Shown: piece by piece, positions 1-7,873 of the stretch
Position numbering within the stretch: the stretch's first letter is position 1
How the letters are laid out: every line of letters begins with the position of its first letter
NCBI RefSeq assembly: GCF_042676245.1
Contig: NZ_JBHTKA010000001.1
Span: 2,046,001 to 2,110,000, forward strand
Length of the DNA: 64,000 bases
Direction of reading: 5' to 3'
DNA from: Ohtaekwangia kribbensis
GTDB lineage: Bacteria; Bacteroidota; Bacteroidia; Cytophagales; Cyclobacteriaceae
Program-made: the position numbers and the translations under genes
The notes under the pieces: model-generated
The model's input: only the letters and a program-made list of their open reading frames with translations
Told to the model about the DNA's origin: nothing
Database searches by the model: none

Positions 1-1
1 T

Positions 2-715
2 ATAAGTCCTAATGCAACCTTTGCACAAACCGGACACCACAAACAATATCAGGGATTCTTCATGTGGAATTTCTTTGATAAAGAATCCAATGTAACACCG
101 TATATGACCGGCACATACCTTGGCAAAAAGAAAGTGTTTAACCTCGAAGCTGGTTTCATCACACAGAAAAATGCCATGTGGACTTCCACCGATGGAGGTG
201 TAACAACCAACTACCAGGATATGAAACTTTGGTCTGCAGCATTGTTCTATGATGCACCGCTAAATGCAGATAAAGGAACAGCACTATCCGCGTATGCAGG
301 CTATTACAATCTTGATTATGGAACAAATTACCTGCGCTATAATGGCTCTATGAACCCAGCCAACGGACTGGCTACTGGCTCACAGTATATTGCAGGCAGC
401 ACAGGTAATGCATTCCCGATGTTTGGCACCGGACAAGTGTTATATGCACAGGTAGGATACCTGTTGAAGAAGGACCTGTTGGGTGAAGGTAACGGAACAC
501 TGATGCCATATGCTTCGCTGATGAGCGCCAACTACGATCGTCTCGAAGACCAGATGAATGTGTGGGATGTTGGTGTGAACTGGTTCATTAAAGGACACAA
601 CAGCAAAATTACACTTGACTATCAAAACCGACCTGCGTTCATCAACCAGGGAGGCGACTATATAAAAGATGGTACAAAAGGACAAGTATTACTGCAATAC
701 CAGATATACTTCTGA
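2..715 (+). CDS. Porin-type outer-membrane beta-barrel protein, 3' end (partial)
   Basis: The reading frame is open to the left edge of the window, so only the C-terminal part of about 237 residues is present; the ATG at 62 is internal. The residues alternate between polar and aromatic as in transmembrane beta strands, and the chain ends in QYQIYF, a C-terminal aromatic of the kind used for barrel insertion. Blocks such as VLYAQVGYLL, MPYASL and GHNSKITLDYQNRP resemble the short Bacteroidota phosphate-selective porin O/P family (family knowledge). Substrate specificity cannot be inferred. A hairpin terminator follows about 80 bp downstream, so the gene probably ends its own transcription unit. 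Confidence 0.8.
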   Translation: MSPNATFAQTGHHKQYQGFFMWNFFDKESNVTPYMTGTYLGKKKVFNLEAGFITQKNAMWTSTDGGVTTNYQDMKLWSAALFYDAPLNADKGTALSAYAGYYNLDYGTNYLRYNGSMNPANGLATGSQYIAGSTGNAFPMFGTGQVLYAQVGYLLKKDLLGEGNGTLMPYASLMSANYDRLEDQMNVWDVGVNWFIKGHNSKITLDYQNRPAFINQGGDYIKDGTKGQVLLQYQIYF

Positions 716-793
716 TAATATCAAAGGCTACTCAGGTAATTCTACCGTTACCTGCGTTCTTCACTAAGGGGTTAGATTAGGTTTAGGTAGACA

Positions 794-826
794 GGTGCCG
801 GGACATTGTTCCGGCACTTTCGTTTT
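794..826 (+). terminator. Rho-independent terminator after the porin gene
   Basis: A 10-bp stem (GTGCCGGGAC paired with GTTCCGGCAC, one wobble) with a 3-nt loop is followed by a T-rich run. It separates the porin from the beta-barrel gene at 923. Confidence 0.75.
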
Positions 827-922
827 ATATACTGTGCAACATACCGCCTCCATAAGCATGTAGTTTCTGCAACCAGCCCATACGTTGTATCCGTATGCAT
901 GCAGAAATCAGTATAAACACCT

Positions 923-1627
923 ATGTCTAAGAAAGCTTTAATCTTACTTTTTCTTTTTGCCAGTGTAGCCGCGGTACAAGCCCAAACTTTTATACCGCGT
1001 GCCGGCATAACCATCTCCACCTTACAAGCCGATGATTTTGTAAAGGAAATGGATAACGAAATACAATCGCAGTCCGGGTATGTCATAGGGCTTGCCTATA
1101 ATATATCGGTTGGCACATTCGCCAAAGGTATATTTTCGCTTCAGCCTGAACTTTCATTTGTGCAGAAAGGATTCAAGGTGGATGCTACCGGTGATTTTGC
1201 CGGAAGTGAATCATACTATCACTTCACCACACACCAGGAGTATACCATCAATTACCTGGAGATACCCGTGCTGGCTAAATATGAATTTGGTTCTGAGAAG
1301 CTGCGCATAGCACTGCAGGCAGGACCATCATTAGGGTTCGGGCTAGATGGTAAATATAAAAGTACCATGCACATTCAGGATGAATTTGAATACGATGAGA
1401 CAACCAACACCGAAGGCGACATTCGCTTTTACGACAGCGATGAAGTAAATACAACTTCATTCGACCACAACGTTGATTTTGGTTTACAAGCCGGAGCAGG
1501 TGTAACCATATTCGATCGTATAGCATTGGATGTACGATACGGTATGAGCATGACCAACCTGAACCACGAAGAGAAAAGCAAGAATCGTGTGTTACAATTA
1601 TCAGTAGGTGTGCCGCTGCGCTTTTAA
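923..1627 (+). CDS. Outer-membrane beta-barrel protein (PorT-like/OMP_b-brl family)
   Basis: A 234-residue secreted protein. Residues 1-20 form a signal peptide (Lys-Lys start, hydrophobic core, cleavage near VQAQ). The rest fits the Bacteroidota 'outer membrane protein beta-barrel' family: paired strands such as FSLQPELSFVQKGF and YLEIPVLAKYEF (the usual 'P-x-L-x-x-Y' strand), a Gly-rich turn AGPSLGFGLDGKY, and a final strand ending in LRF. An acidic loop (about residues 150-175) would face outward. It stands alone between two terminators. Function is unknown; members are generally uncharacterised surface proteins. The start is the only ATG giving an intact signal peptide. Confidence 0.75.
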   Translation: MSKKALILLFLFASVAAVQAQTFIPRAGITISTLQADDFVKEMDNEIQSQSGYVIGLAYNISVGTFAKGIFSLQPELSFVQKGFKVDATGDFAGSESYYHFTTHQEYTINYLEIPVLAKYEFGSEKLRIALQAGPSLGFGLDGKYKSTMHIQDEFEYDETTNTEGDIRFYDSDEVNTTSFDHNVDFGLQAGAGVTIFDRIALDVRYGMSMTNLNHEEKSKNRVLQLSVGVPLRF

Positions 1628-1653
1628 CGAAGACCTTACAAAAAAGCCCTCTC

Positions 1654-1682
1654 AAAAAGCCGGATTCATATCTGGCTTTTTT
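1654..1682 (+). terminator. Rho-independent terminator
   Basis: AAAAAGCCGGAT and ATCTGGCTTTTT form a 12-bp stem with one G-T wobble and a short loop, followed by Ts. The T-tract runs directly into the marC promoter element. Confidence 0.8.
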
Positions 1683-1685
1683 CGT

Positions 1686-1693
1686 TAGTTTTG
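1686..1693 (+). promoter_or_regulatory. Bacteroidota -7 element (TAnnTTTG) for marC-rnhA
   Basis: TAGTTTTG matches the Bacteroidota -7 consensus TAnnTTTG. It lies only 4 nt before the marC ATG, so transcription would start at or within a few bases of the start codon (leaderless or nearly so). No good -33 TTTG is visible, which lowers confidence. Confidence 0.45.
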
Positions 1694-1697
1694 CGCT

Positions 1698-2270
1698 ATG
1701 TTTAATTTCAAGGAAATATTTTCAGTTACCCTCATCCTCTTCTCTGTTATTGATATTCTCGGATCCATTCCGTTTATCATCATCATTCGCAAACGCGAAG
1801 GAAGAATTCATGCAGAGAAGGCCACACTCATATCGGCAGCACTAATGGTTAGCTTCCTGTTTCTGGGGCAATCTATACTCACACTCTTCGGACTTGATGT
1901 TGCATCCTTCGCAGTGGCCGGTGCTATTGTAATTTTTATTGTAGCCATGGAAATGATACTCGGTATAACCCTGATCAAAGACGATCCGGATGCAAAAGGT
2001 TCAGGATCAGTAGTGCCCCTCGCCTTTCCACTCATTGCCGGTGCCGGTACATTAACCACTATACTTTCATTGCGTGCTGTTTACCAGGAGGTAAATATAC
2101 TGGTAGGCGTTTTACTCAATCTTATTTTCGTATACCTCGTGTTGCGTTCATCGGTTTGGCTCGAACGCGTTATTGGTAAATCAGGGTTTGCTGTATTGCG
2201 CAGAGTATTCGGAGTTATATTGCTGGCCATCGCGGTGAAGATCTTTAAAACTCATGCATTGTCATTATGA
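1698..2270 (+). CDS. MarC family integral membrane protein
   Basis: A 190-residue polytopic inner-membrane protein with about six hydrophobic segments. Typical MarC/SnatA features are DILGSIPFII near the N-terminus, the central Pro/Gly-rich PLAFPLIAGAGTLTTI, and a final GFAVLRRVFGVILLAIAVKI helix. Family members have been linked to amino-acid export (SnatA) or have no known role; the old link of MarC to antibiotic resistance was not upheld. Its stop overlaps the rnhA start by 4 bp (ATGA), so the two genes are translationally coupled. Length is close to that of the family. Confidence 0.88.
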   Translation: MFNFKEIFSVTLILFSVIDILGSIPFIIIIRKREGRIHAEKATLISAALMVSFLFLGQSILTLFGLDVASFAVAGAIVIFIVAMEMILGITLIKDDPDAKGSGSVVPLAFPLIAGAGTLTTILSLRAVYQEVNILVGVLLNLIFVYLVLRSSVWLERVIGKSGFAVLRRVFGVILLAIAVKIFKTHALSL

Positions 2271-2722
2271 TCCGGATATACACAGATGGTGCAGCACAGG
2301 GTAATCCTGGTCCCGGAGGTTATGGCGTAATATTGAAGTTCAAAGACGCTGTTAAAGAGTTATCAGAAGGCTTTCGTCTTACAACCAATAACCGCATGGA
2401 GTTGCTGGCGGTGATCAAGGCATTGCAGGCTATCAAGAAAGAAGGTATACCGGTAATGATCTACTCAGACTCCGAGTATGTTATTAATGCTATTGAAAAA
2501 GGCTGGTTATGGAGCTGGCAGAAAAAGAATTTTAAAGACAAGGCCAACCCCGATCTGTGGCAACAGTATATACCGCTGCATCATAAGTTTCAACCACGGT
2601 TCACGTGGGTAAAAGGGCACGCGGGTCATCCGGAAAATGAACGCTGCGATCAGTTGGCTGTGCAGGCCGCCCGCGGTGCCAGGCTACTCATTGACGATGC
2701 TTACGAGCGGAGTAAAATGTAG
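2267..2722 (+). CDS. rnhA: Ribonuclease HI
   Basis: A 151-residue enzyme that hydrolyses the RNA strand of RNA-DNA hybrids in the cytoplasm (R-loops, Okazaki primers). All catalytic residues are visible: Asp7 in IYTDGAAQGNPGPGGYG, Glu45 in NNRMELLAV, Asp68 in IYSDSEY and Asp128 in NERCDQLA. His118 lies in the flexible WVKGHAGHPENE loop. A basic/Trp-rich handle (residues 78-90, GWLWSWQKKNFK) matches the substrate-binding handle of E. coli type RNase HI. It overlaps marC by 4 bp and is cotranscribed with it. Full length, nothing missing. Confidence 0.97.
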   Translation: MIRIYTDGAAQGNPGPGGYGVILKFKDAVKELSEGFRLTTNNRMELLAVIKALQAIKKEGIPVMIYSDSEYVINAIEKGWLWSWQKKNFKDKANPDLWQQYIPLHHKFQPRFTWVKGHAGHPENERCDQLAVQAARGARLLIDDAYERSKM

Positions 2723-2833
2723 AACCTGCCTGAAAACATTACAAAGTATCCGGATATAGTACACCCATAGTCTTTGCTGTTTTTTAGTTACCAAGTGCCT
2801 GGTTTTCTGTATATAAACCTGCTATAATTTCTT

Positions 2834-2841
2834 TACATTTG
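2834..2841 (+). promoter_or_regulatory. Possible -7 element (TACATTTG) before the small secreted protein
   Basis: Matches TAnnTTTG and sits 6 nt before the ATG at 2848. No convincing -33 box at the right spacing; tentative. Confidence 0.35.
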
Positions 2842-2847
2842 TCTTAG

Positions 2848-3216
2848 ATGAAAAAAGAAAATCACATCAGGTCATTCTTGAGCACTGCGGTGGTTATTCT
2901 TCTATTAGCATCAATCGTTTGCACTTCTATTACCGGTTTTGCTGCGCCCGGCAAAACCAGGGAATTCGTTATCACCAAGAAAGCAAAGGCACATTCCAAA
3001 TCTGATACACAACTTCCTTACGAGGAAAAAGAGATAGAAGAAGAGAAAGGAGACGATCGCTCCGATAATCATTTTTTCTTTATCTGTCTCGTTGACGCGC
3101 TCATGCTTGCTTCTGTTACCGAGTCGCAGGACTATAGCATACATAATCCTTCACACTCGTGTGAACATGCAGCAAGTATACCGCTATATCTTACCCAGCG
3201 GTCTCTGATTATCTGA
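2848..3216 (+). CDS. Small secreted or membrane-anchored protein upstream of dabA (unknown)
   Basis: A 122-residue protein I do not recognise. Residues about 10-33 form a hydrophobic signal sequence or anchor (STAVVILLLASIVC...), with a possible cleavage after GFAA. A basic stretch follows (TKKAKAHSK), then a strongly acidic patch (EEKEIEEEKGDD, about 59-70). A second hydrophobic segment HFFFICLVDALMLA (about 74-87) precedes a His/Cys-containing tail that ends in PLYLTQRSLII. It lies 170 bp upstream of dabA in the same orientation and may share its transcript. Codon use resembles its neighbours. A role in carbon uptake is only suggested by position. Confidence 0.6.
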   Translation: MKKENHIRSFLSTAVVILLLASIVCTSITGFAAPGKTREFVITKKAKAHSKSDTQLPYEEKEIEEEKGDDRSDNHFFFICLVDALMLASVTESQDYSIHNPSHSCEHAASIPLYLTQRSLII

Positions 3217-3254
3217 TTCGTTTTTCTGTTCGCCACTTCACTGGCATCACAGGC

Positions 3255-3327
3255 TGATAGCTTCTCATACAGACGTTCTGACAATGAAGCTGCTTCCCTA
3301 AAGCATTTTCATTGTCTGCAGCTATCA
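3255..3327 (+). promoter_or_regulatory. Predicted structured 5' leader of dabA
   Basis: Two nested perfect stems are seen by eye. The outer one is 8 bp (TGATAGCT 3255-3262 with AGCTATCA 3320-3327). The inner one is 9 bp (GACAATGAA 3280-3288 with TTCATTGTC 3308-3316), with a further TGCTT/AAGCA helix inside. CAGAC at 3270-3274 could alternatively pair with GTCTG at 3314-3318, giving a possible switch. There is no U-tract, so it is not a simple terminator. It lies 59 bp before the dabA ATG. Role as a riboregulator is inference. Confidence 0.45.
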
Positions 3328-3386
3328 TCTGCAAAAAGGAAACACGCCTATCACCGGCAGTATTCAAAAATATTCATATACTATAA

Positions 3387-5933
3387 ATGAAAACGCAACA
3401 TTCCTCTATCGTTGAACTGGACGGAGCTCATGAAGAAAAGGCTCACGGTTCATCCTTCAACGAACACGATGTACTTCACGAGTTGAAGCACTATCTGCCT
3501 GCACAGGCTCCCCTGAAAGATTTCGTTCATCATAATACACTTCACGCTTTTCAAAAACTGAAATTCCCGGATGCGATCCGACATGCATCTGAAATTTTCG
3601 GCTATAAAGTAACGCTCTCGCTGAAAGAATACAGATCGCTTTACCAGTCTGGTAAAATCCGCGAAGAGGTTGTCTCAAAAATAATCAGCGAACAAAAAGG
3701 TGCAGATGCCCTTGCTACATGGAGAGAAAAACTCCTGACCCAAACATACGACAACGCAGCAACGCCCCGCATCGGTGCCCTGCGTTCAAATTGGAAAAAG
3801 TATTTCAAGATCGACCTCGATTCACTTGTACATCCTATACTCTTCCGTATACTCTGCAGTTATCTCGATCAGGGAATTTCAATGTGGAATTTTCCGGTGT
3901 GGCATAAAGGTTTTCTCCCTTCCGTAAAAGAGATGGAGCGCAACAGCTTTACCAGCTTCTTCCGGACCAGGCGGGCGAAAGAACTTTTACTGAAAGGTAA
4001 AACAGCTATACCGGATTTACTGAAGATACTGGTTGGTAATGAGTCGCTATACGAACAGTATATATTCGATCAGCAATTTGCACATCAGGGTTGGTCTGGT
4101 ATGGTGTCCACCATCGAGAGCCAGCCGGAGACATTGCTTGATCCGAAGAAGATATCGCTGCATGATCTCATCTCGTTTGAATTACTGCTGGAGATTGATG
4201 CACTGGACTATCACTTCGGCAAAGACAATTGGCTTCCGCTTACGGCTAAATTAAAAGATAAACCAACCGAGCTCTTTGCAAACGTTCCGTCAACAGAACT
4301 ATACGAAGTGCTGGGCATCTGGCAGCAGGCGTTCGAGTGGAGTTACTACGACCAGGTACTTGCCGGTATCCAATTGTCTTCCAATACTCCGACTGAAAAG
4401 AAAGTAAAAAGCTTTCAGGCAATGTTCTGCATTGACGATCGCGAATGTTCATTGAGACGTTACCTCGAAAAACTTGATCCGTCATGCGAGACCTTTGGAA
4501 CTCCGGGATTTTTTGGTGTTGAGTTTTACTTCCGTCCGGAGCATGGAAAGTTTCATACTAAACTTTGTCCTGCACCCGTAACACCGAAATACCTGATCAA
4601 GGAAGTAGGTACACGCAGCAAGCGTGGTAAAGATATACACTTCACCAAGCCAACACATTCATTGTTCCGCGGCTGGTTAATTACTCATACACTGGGTTTC
4701 TGGTCGGCACTGAAGCTCTTCATCAATATATTCAGACCATCGATGGGACCAGCTGCAGCATACTCGTTCCGTCATATGGATAAGCATGCGCAGCTCACGA
4801 TCGAAAATAAAAATCCGGAGCATCGTGAACACGATCTGCAGGTAGGATTCACGATTGATGAAATGGCAGTGCGTGTGGAAGGACTTTTAAAAAGTATAGG
4901 TCTTGTAAAAGACTTTGCCCCTGTAGTATATGTAGTAGGTCATGGTTCGAGCAGTGTAAACAACCCGCACTATGCCGCGTATGATTGTGGTGCATGTTCA
5001 GGTAGAGCAGGTTCCGTTAACTCACGCGTGGTATGCTTTATGGCAAACCATCCGAAGGTGCGCGAGATCCTCGCTGGTAAAGGCATCGTAATTCCGAATG
5101 AGACACAATTTGTGGGTGGTCTTCACGACACGACACGCGATGAGATTGTATTCTTTGATGAAGATTCACTTACACCTGTAAACCACGCGCACCATCAAAA
5201 GAACGAGGGTATATTTAATAACGCGCTGGACTATAACTCAAAAGAGAGATCGCGAAGATTCGAGTCCATCGACACAACGCTTACTCCGGCAAAAATTCAC
5301 GATAAGATCAAAATACGTTCGGTCTCATTATTCGAACCACGTCCTGAACTTAACCACGCTACCAATGCACTTTGTATTGTAGGCCGCAGAGAATTATCAA
5401 AAGGTATATTTCTGGACAGGCGATCGTTCATGAACTCGTTCGATTATAAAGTAGATCCGGAGGGAACTTACCTGTTCAACATTCTGAAAGCTGCTGCCCC
5501 GGTATGCGGAGGTATAAATCTCGAATATTTCTTCTCACGCGTGGACAATCAGAAACTGGGTGCCGGAACAAAACTGCCACACAACGTGATGGGACTCTTC
5601 GGAGTAGCCAACGGTATAGATGGTGATCTGCGGCCCGGACTGCCGAGCCAGATGATCGAAGTACACGACCCAGTTCGTCTGCTCATCATCGTTGAGCACT
5701 TCCCGGATGTTGTATTACGCACGATTCAAAAAAATGCAGAGACATACGAATGGTTCATCAACGAATGGGTAAACCTGATTACGGTTAATCCGGAAACAAA
5801 AGCACTCTCGGTATTTCGTGAGGGAGCGTTCTATCCGTATGAGACAACGGTAAAAACCGTAGATCCTGTTTCGGATGTAGCATCGCTCATCGAATCTAAC
5901 CAGGAAAATATACCAGTTCACTTACTTTCTTAA
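3387..5933 (+). CDS. dabA: Inorganic carbon transporter subunit DabA (DUF2309/UPF0753)
   Basis: An 848-residue peripheral subunit of the DAB inorganic-carbon accumulation complex. In chemoautotrophs it is a beta-carbonic-anhydrase-like protein that makes bicarbonate from CO2, driven by the cation gradient through DabB. The family's zinc site is conserved: Cys348 and Asp350 in MFCIDDREC, then His519 in VVGHGSSS and Cys534 in AAYDCGACSG. The CxD pair and the 15-residue His-Cys spacing agree with the published Halothiobacillus DabA ligands. The N-terminal HHNTLHAFQ block is also typical. dabB follows after 11 bp. In many dab operons dabB comes first, so the order here is reversed. Full length and intact. 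Confidence 0.92.
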   Translation: MKTQHSSIVELDGAHEEKAHGSSFNEHDVLHELKHYLPAQAPLKDFVHHNTLHAFQKLKFPDAIRHASEIFGYKVTLSLKEYRSLYQSGKIREEVVSKIISEQKGADALATWREKLLTQTYDNAATPRIGALRSNWKKYFKIDLDSLVHPILFRILCSYLDQGISMWNFPVWHKGFLPSVKEMERNSFTSFFRTRRAKELLLKGKTAIPDLLKILVGNESLYEQYIFDQQFAHQGWSGMVSTIESQPETLLDPKKISLHDLISFELLLEIDALDYHFGKDNWLPLTAKLKDKPTELFANVPSTELYEVLGIWQQAFEWSYYDQVLAGIQLSSNTPTEKKVKSFQAMFCIDDRECSLRRYLEKLDPSCETFGTPGFFGVEFYFRPEHGKFHTKLCPAPVTPKYLIKEVGTRSKRGKDIHFTKPTHSLFRGWLITHTLGFWSALKLFINIFRPSMGPAAAYSFRHMDKHAQLTIENKNPEHREHDLQVGFTIDEMAVRVEGLLKSIGLVKDFAPVVYVVGHGSSSVNNPHYAAYDCGACSGRAGSVNSRVVCFMANHPKVREILAGKGIVIPNETQFVGGLHDTTRDEIVFFDEDSLTPVNHAHHQKNEGIFNNALDYNSKERSRRFESIDTTLTPAKIHDKIKIRSVSLFEPRPELNHATNALCIVGRRELSKGIFLDRRSFMNSFDYKVDPEGTYLFNILKAAAPVCGGINLEYFFSRVDNQKLGAGTKLPHNVMGLFGVANGIDGDLRPGLPSQMIEVHDPVRLLIIVEHFPDVVLRTIQKNAETYEWFINEWVNLITVNPETKALSVFREGAFYPYETTVKTVDPVSDVASLIESNQENIPVHLLS

Positions 5934-5944
5934 GCCCTCGCTAT

Positions 5945-7813
5945 ATGACATCGATTCTTAATTTATTTATACTTCTCCCGCTGGTCGGGTATATAATTAG
6001 TCTGCTGATCCCTGCGCGACAGGAGACACTGATATCACGCACAGCGTTTGTATCAGCAGGTTTGCATCTGGCTATAGCGGTTGGCTTCCTCGGGTGGTGG
6101 TTGCTGAACGGACATCCTACCTTGAACATCAAAGACATTGCGTTGTTCCGCAGTCCGGGCTATGAATTCTTCGTTGATTTTTACTTCGACAAGATCACCG
6201 CGATGTATCTTTTTGTAGGTTCATTCCTTACATTCCTGGTAACACTTTATAGTCGTGCATACTTACACCGCGAGAGTGGCTACAAGCGATTCTTCAACAC
6301 GATTCTTTTCTTTTACCTCGGGTATAACATTGTGATCTTCTCCGGCAACCTGGAAACTTTATTTATAGGTTGGGAGATACTGGGTATAGCTTCGTTCCTG
6401 CTCATTGCGTTTTACAGAGATCGTTACCTGCCGGTAAAAAATGCAGTAAAGATCTTCTCTATCTATCGTATTGCCGATGTCGGCATCATTCTGGCGATGT
6501 GGCTGAGTCACCACCTGTGGCACGAGAACATTACTTTTCTCAAACTGAACAACTATACTTTAGTAGATGCACAGTTGCAAACGCATAGTCTCATCGGAGT
6601 ATTTATATCGCTGATGATCCTGATCTCCGCAGCAGCCAAGTCGGCACAGTTTCCTTTTTCATCGTGGCTGCCACGCGCCATGGAAGGTCCAACACCATCC
6701 AGCGCTATCTTTTATGGTTCACTCTCCGTTCACCTCGGAGTATTTTTGCTGGTAAGAACATTTCCGTTCTGGGAGCATCAACTCTCCGTAAGAATTCTTA
6801 TCGGTATCGTAGGGTTGTTAACCAGTATTATAGCAACCGGTATAGCAAGGGTTCAATCATCTGTAAAAAGTCAGATTGCGTATGCATCTATAGCGCAAAT
6901 TGGTTTGATCTTTATTGAAGTAGCAGCAGGTCTGGAGACACTCGCACTGTTCCACTTTGCTGGCAACGCCTTCCTGAGAACGTATCAGCTCCTGGTATCA
7001 CCATCGGTGGTGAGTTACCTCATCCGCGAGCAGTTCTATAACTTTACTCCACGCGAGCATACGTTTGAAGATTCTCTACCTAAAAAGATCGAGTATACAT
7101 TTTACATGCTCTGTCTCAAAGAATGGAATCTGGATTCATTCATGTATCGCTACCTATGGAACCCGCTGAAGTGGGCTGGTAACAAATTAGGCTTCCTTAC
7201 TCTGAAGCGGGTACTGATTTTCTTCGCAGGCGCATATGCAGCCGGGTTATTCTGTTTGTATAATGAAGAGTTGATACCCGCTACAATCCACGGGCAACTT
7301 CCTATACTCTTTGCATTAATAGGACTTGTTATGGTTCTGAAAGCTTTCTCGGAAAGAAAGCATGCGCAGATGAGCTGGACGTTGGTAATTATGAATCACT
7401 TCTGGGTGGCGCTGGCTATTTCTTTCAACGAGCACTTCAGTTCCAATCACACATTTCTATACCTGAGTGGTATAACGGTATCGGGTATAATCGGTATACT
7501 CTGCCTGCGTAAACTGAAAACGCTGGAAGGCAGCATAGACCTCGATCAGTTTCATGGTCACTCATACAAACATAGTGGTCTGGCGTTTCTCTTCCTGCTT
7601 ACCTGTTTAGGATTATCCGGTTTTCCGATAACACCAACCTTCATCGGAGAAGATGTTATCTTCAGTCACATACACGAAGACCAGGCGCTGCTTGCATTCT
7701 TTGTGTCGCTTAGTTTCATCATCGATGGATTGGCCATCATTCGTATATATGCACGCGTGTTCCTCGGACCACACGTAAAATCAGTTTACGAAATGGCATA
7801 TCGTTCTTCGTAA
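5945..7813 (+). CDS. dabB: Proton-conducting membrane subunit DabB (NuoL/MrpA-like)
   Basis: A 622-residue integral membrane protein with the proton-conducting antiporter fold of NuoL/MrpA. Signature segments are LFVGSFLTFLVTLYSR, NLETLFIGWEILGIASFLLIAFYRDR (the Glu of TM5), SAAAKSAQFPFSSWLPRAMEGPTPSSA (Lys/His channel region) and a long C-terminal helical region. Next to DabA it is the membrane partner that couples cation flow to CO2 hydration. Order dabA-dabB with an 11-bp gap implies one transcript. A strong bidirectional terminator follows at 7839. The organism may use it for anaplerotic bicarbonate supply rather than autotrophy, since no RuBisCO or carboxysome gene is in the window. Confidence 0.88.
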   Translation: MTSILNLFILLPLVGYIISLLIPARQETLISRTAFVSAGLHLAIAVGFLGWWLLNGHPTLNIKDIALFRSPGYEFFVDFYFDKITAMYLFVGSFLTFLVTLYSRAYLHRESGYKRFFNTILFFYLGYNIVIFSGNLETLFIGWEILGIASFLLIAFYRDRYLPVKNAVKIFSIYRIADVGIILAMWLSHHLWHENITFLKLNNYTLVDAQLQTHSLIGVFISLMILISAAAKSAQFPFSSWLPRAMEGPTPSSAIFYGSLSVHLGVFLLVRTFPFWEHQLSVRILIGIVGLLTSIIATGIARVQSSVKSQIAYASIAQIGLIFIEVAAGLETLALFHFAGNAFLRTYQLLVSPSVVSYLIREQFYNFTPREHTFEDSLPKKIEYTFYMLCLKEWNLDSFMYRYLWNPLKWAGNKLGFLTLKRVLIFFAGAYAAGLFCLYNEELIPATIHGQLPILFALIGLVMVLKAFSERKHAQMSWTLVIMNHFWVALAISFNEHFSSNHTFLYLSGITVSGIIGILCLRKLKTLEGSIDLDQFHGHSYKHSGLAFLFLLTCLGLSGFPITPTFIGEDVIFSHIHEDQALLAFFVSLSFIIDGLAIIRIYARVFLGPHVKSVYEMAYRSS

Positions 7814-7838
7814 GAAGTATATATATAATATAAAAGAG

Positions 7839-7873
7839 ACAGGTACATCACAGGCGATGTACCTGTTTTTATT
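7839..7873 (+). terminator. Terminator between convergent dabB and saccharopine dehydrogenase genes
   Basis: A perfect 11-bp stem, ACAGGTACATC with GATGTACCTGT, loop of 6 nt, followed by TTTTTATTT. The T-run overlaps the 3' end of the minus-strand gene, so the hairpin serves dabAB chiefly. Confidence 0.85.
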
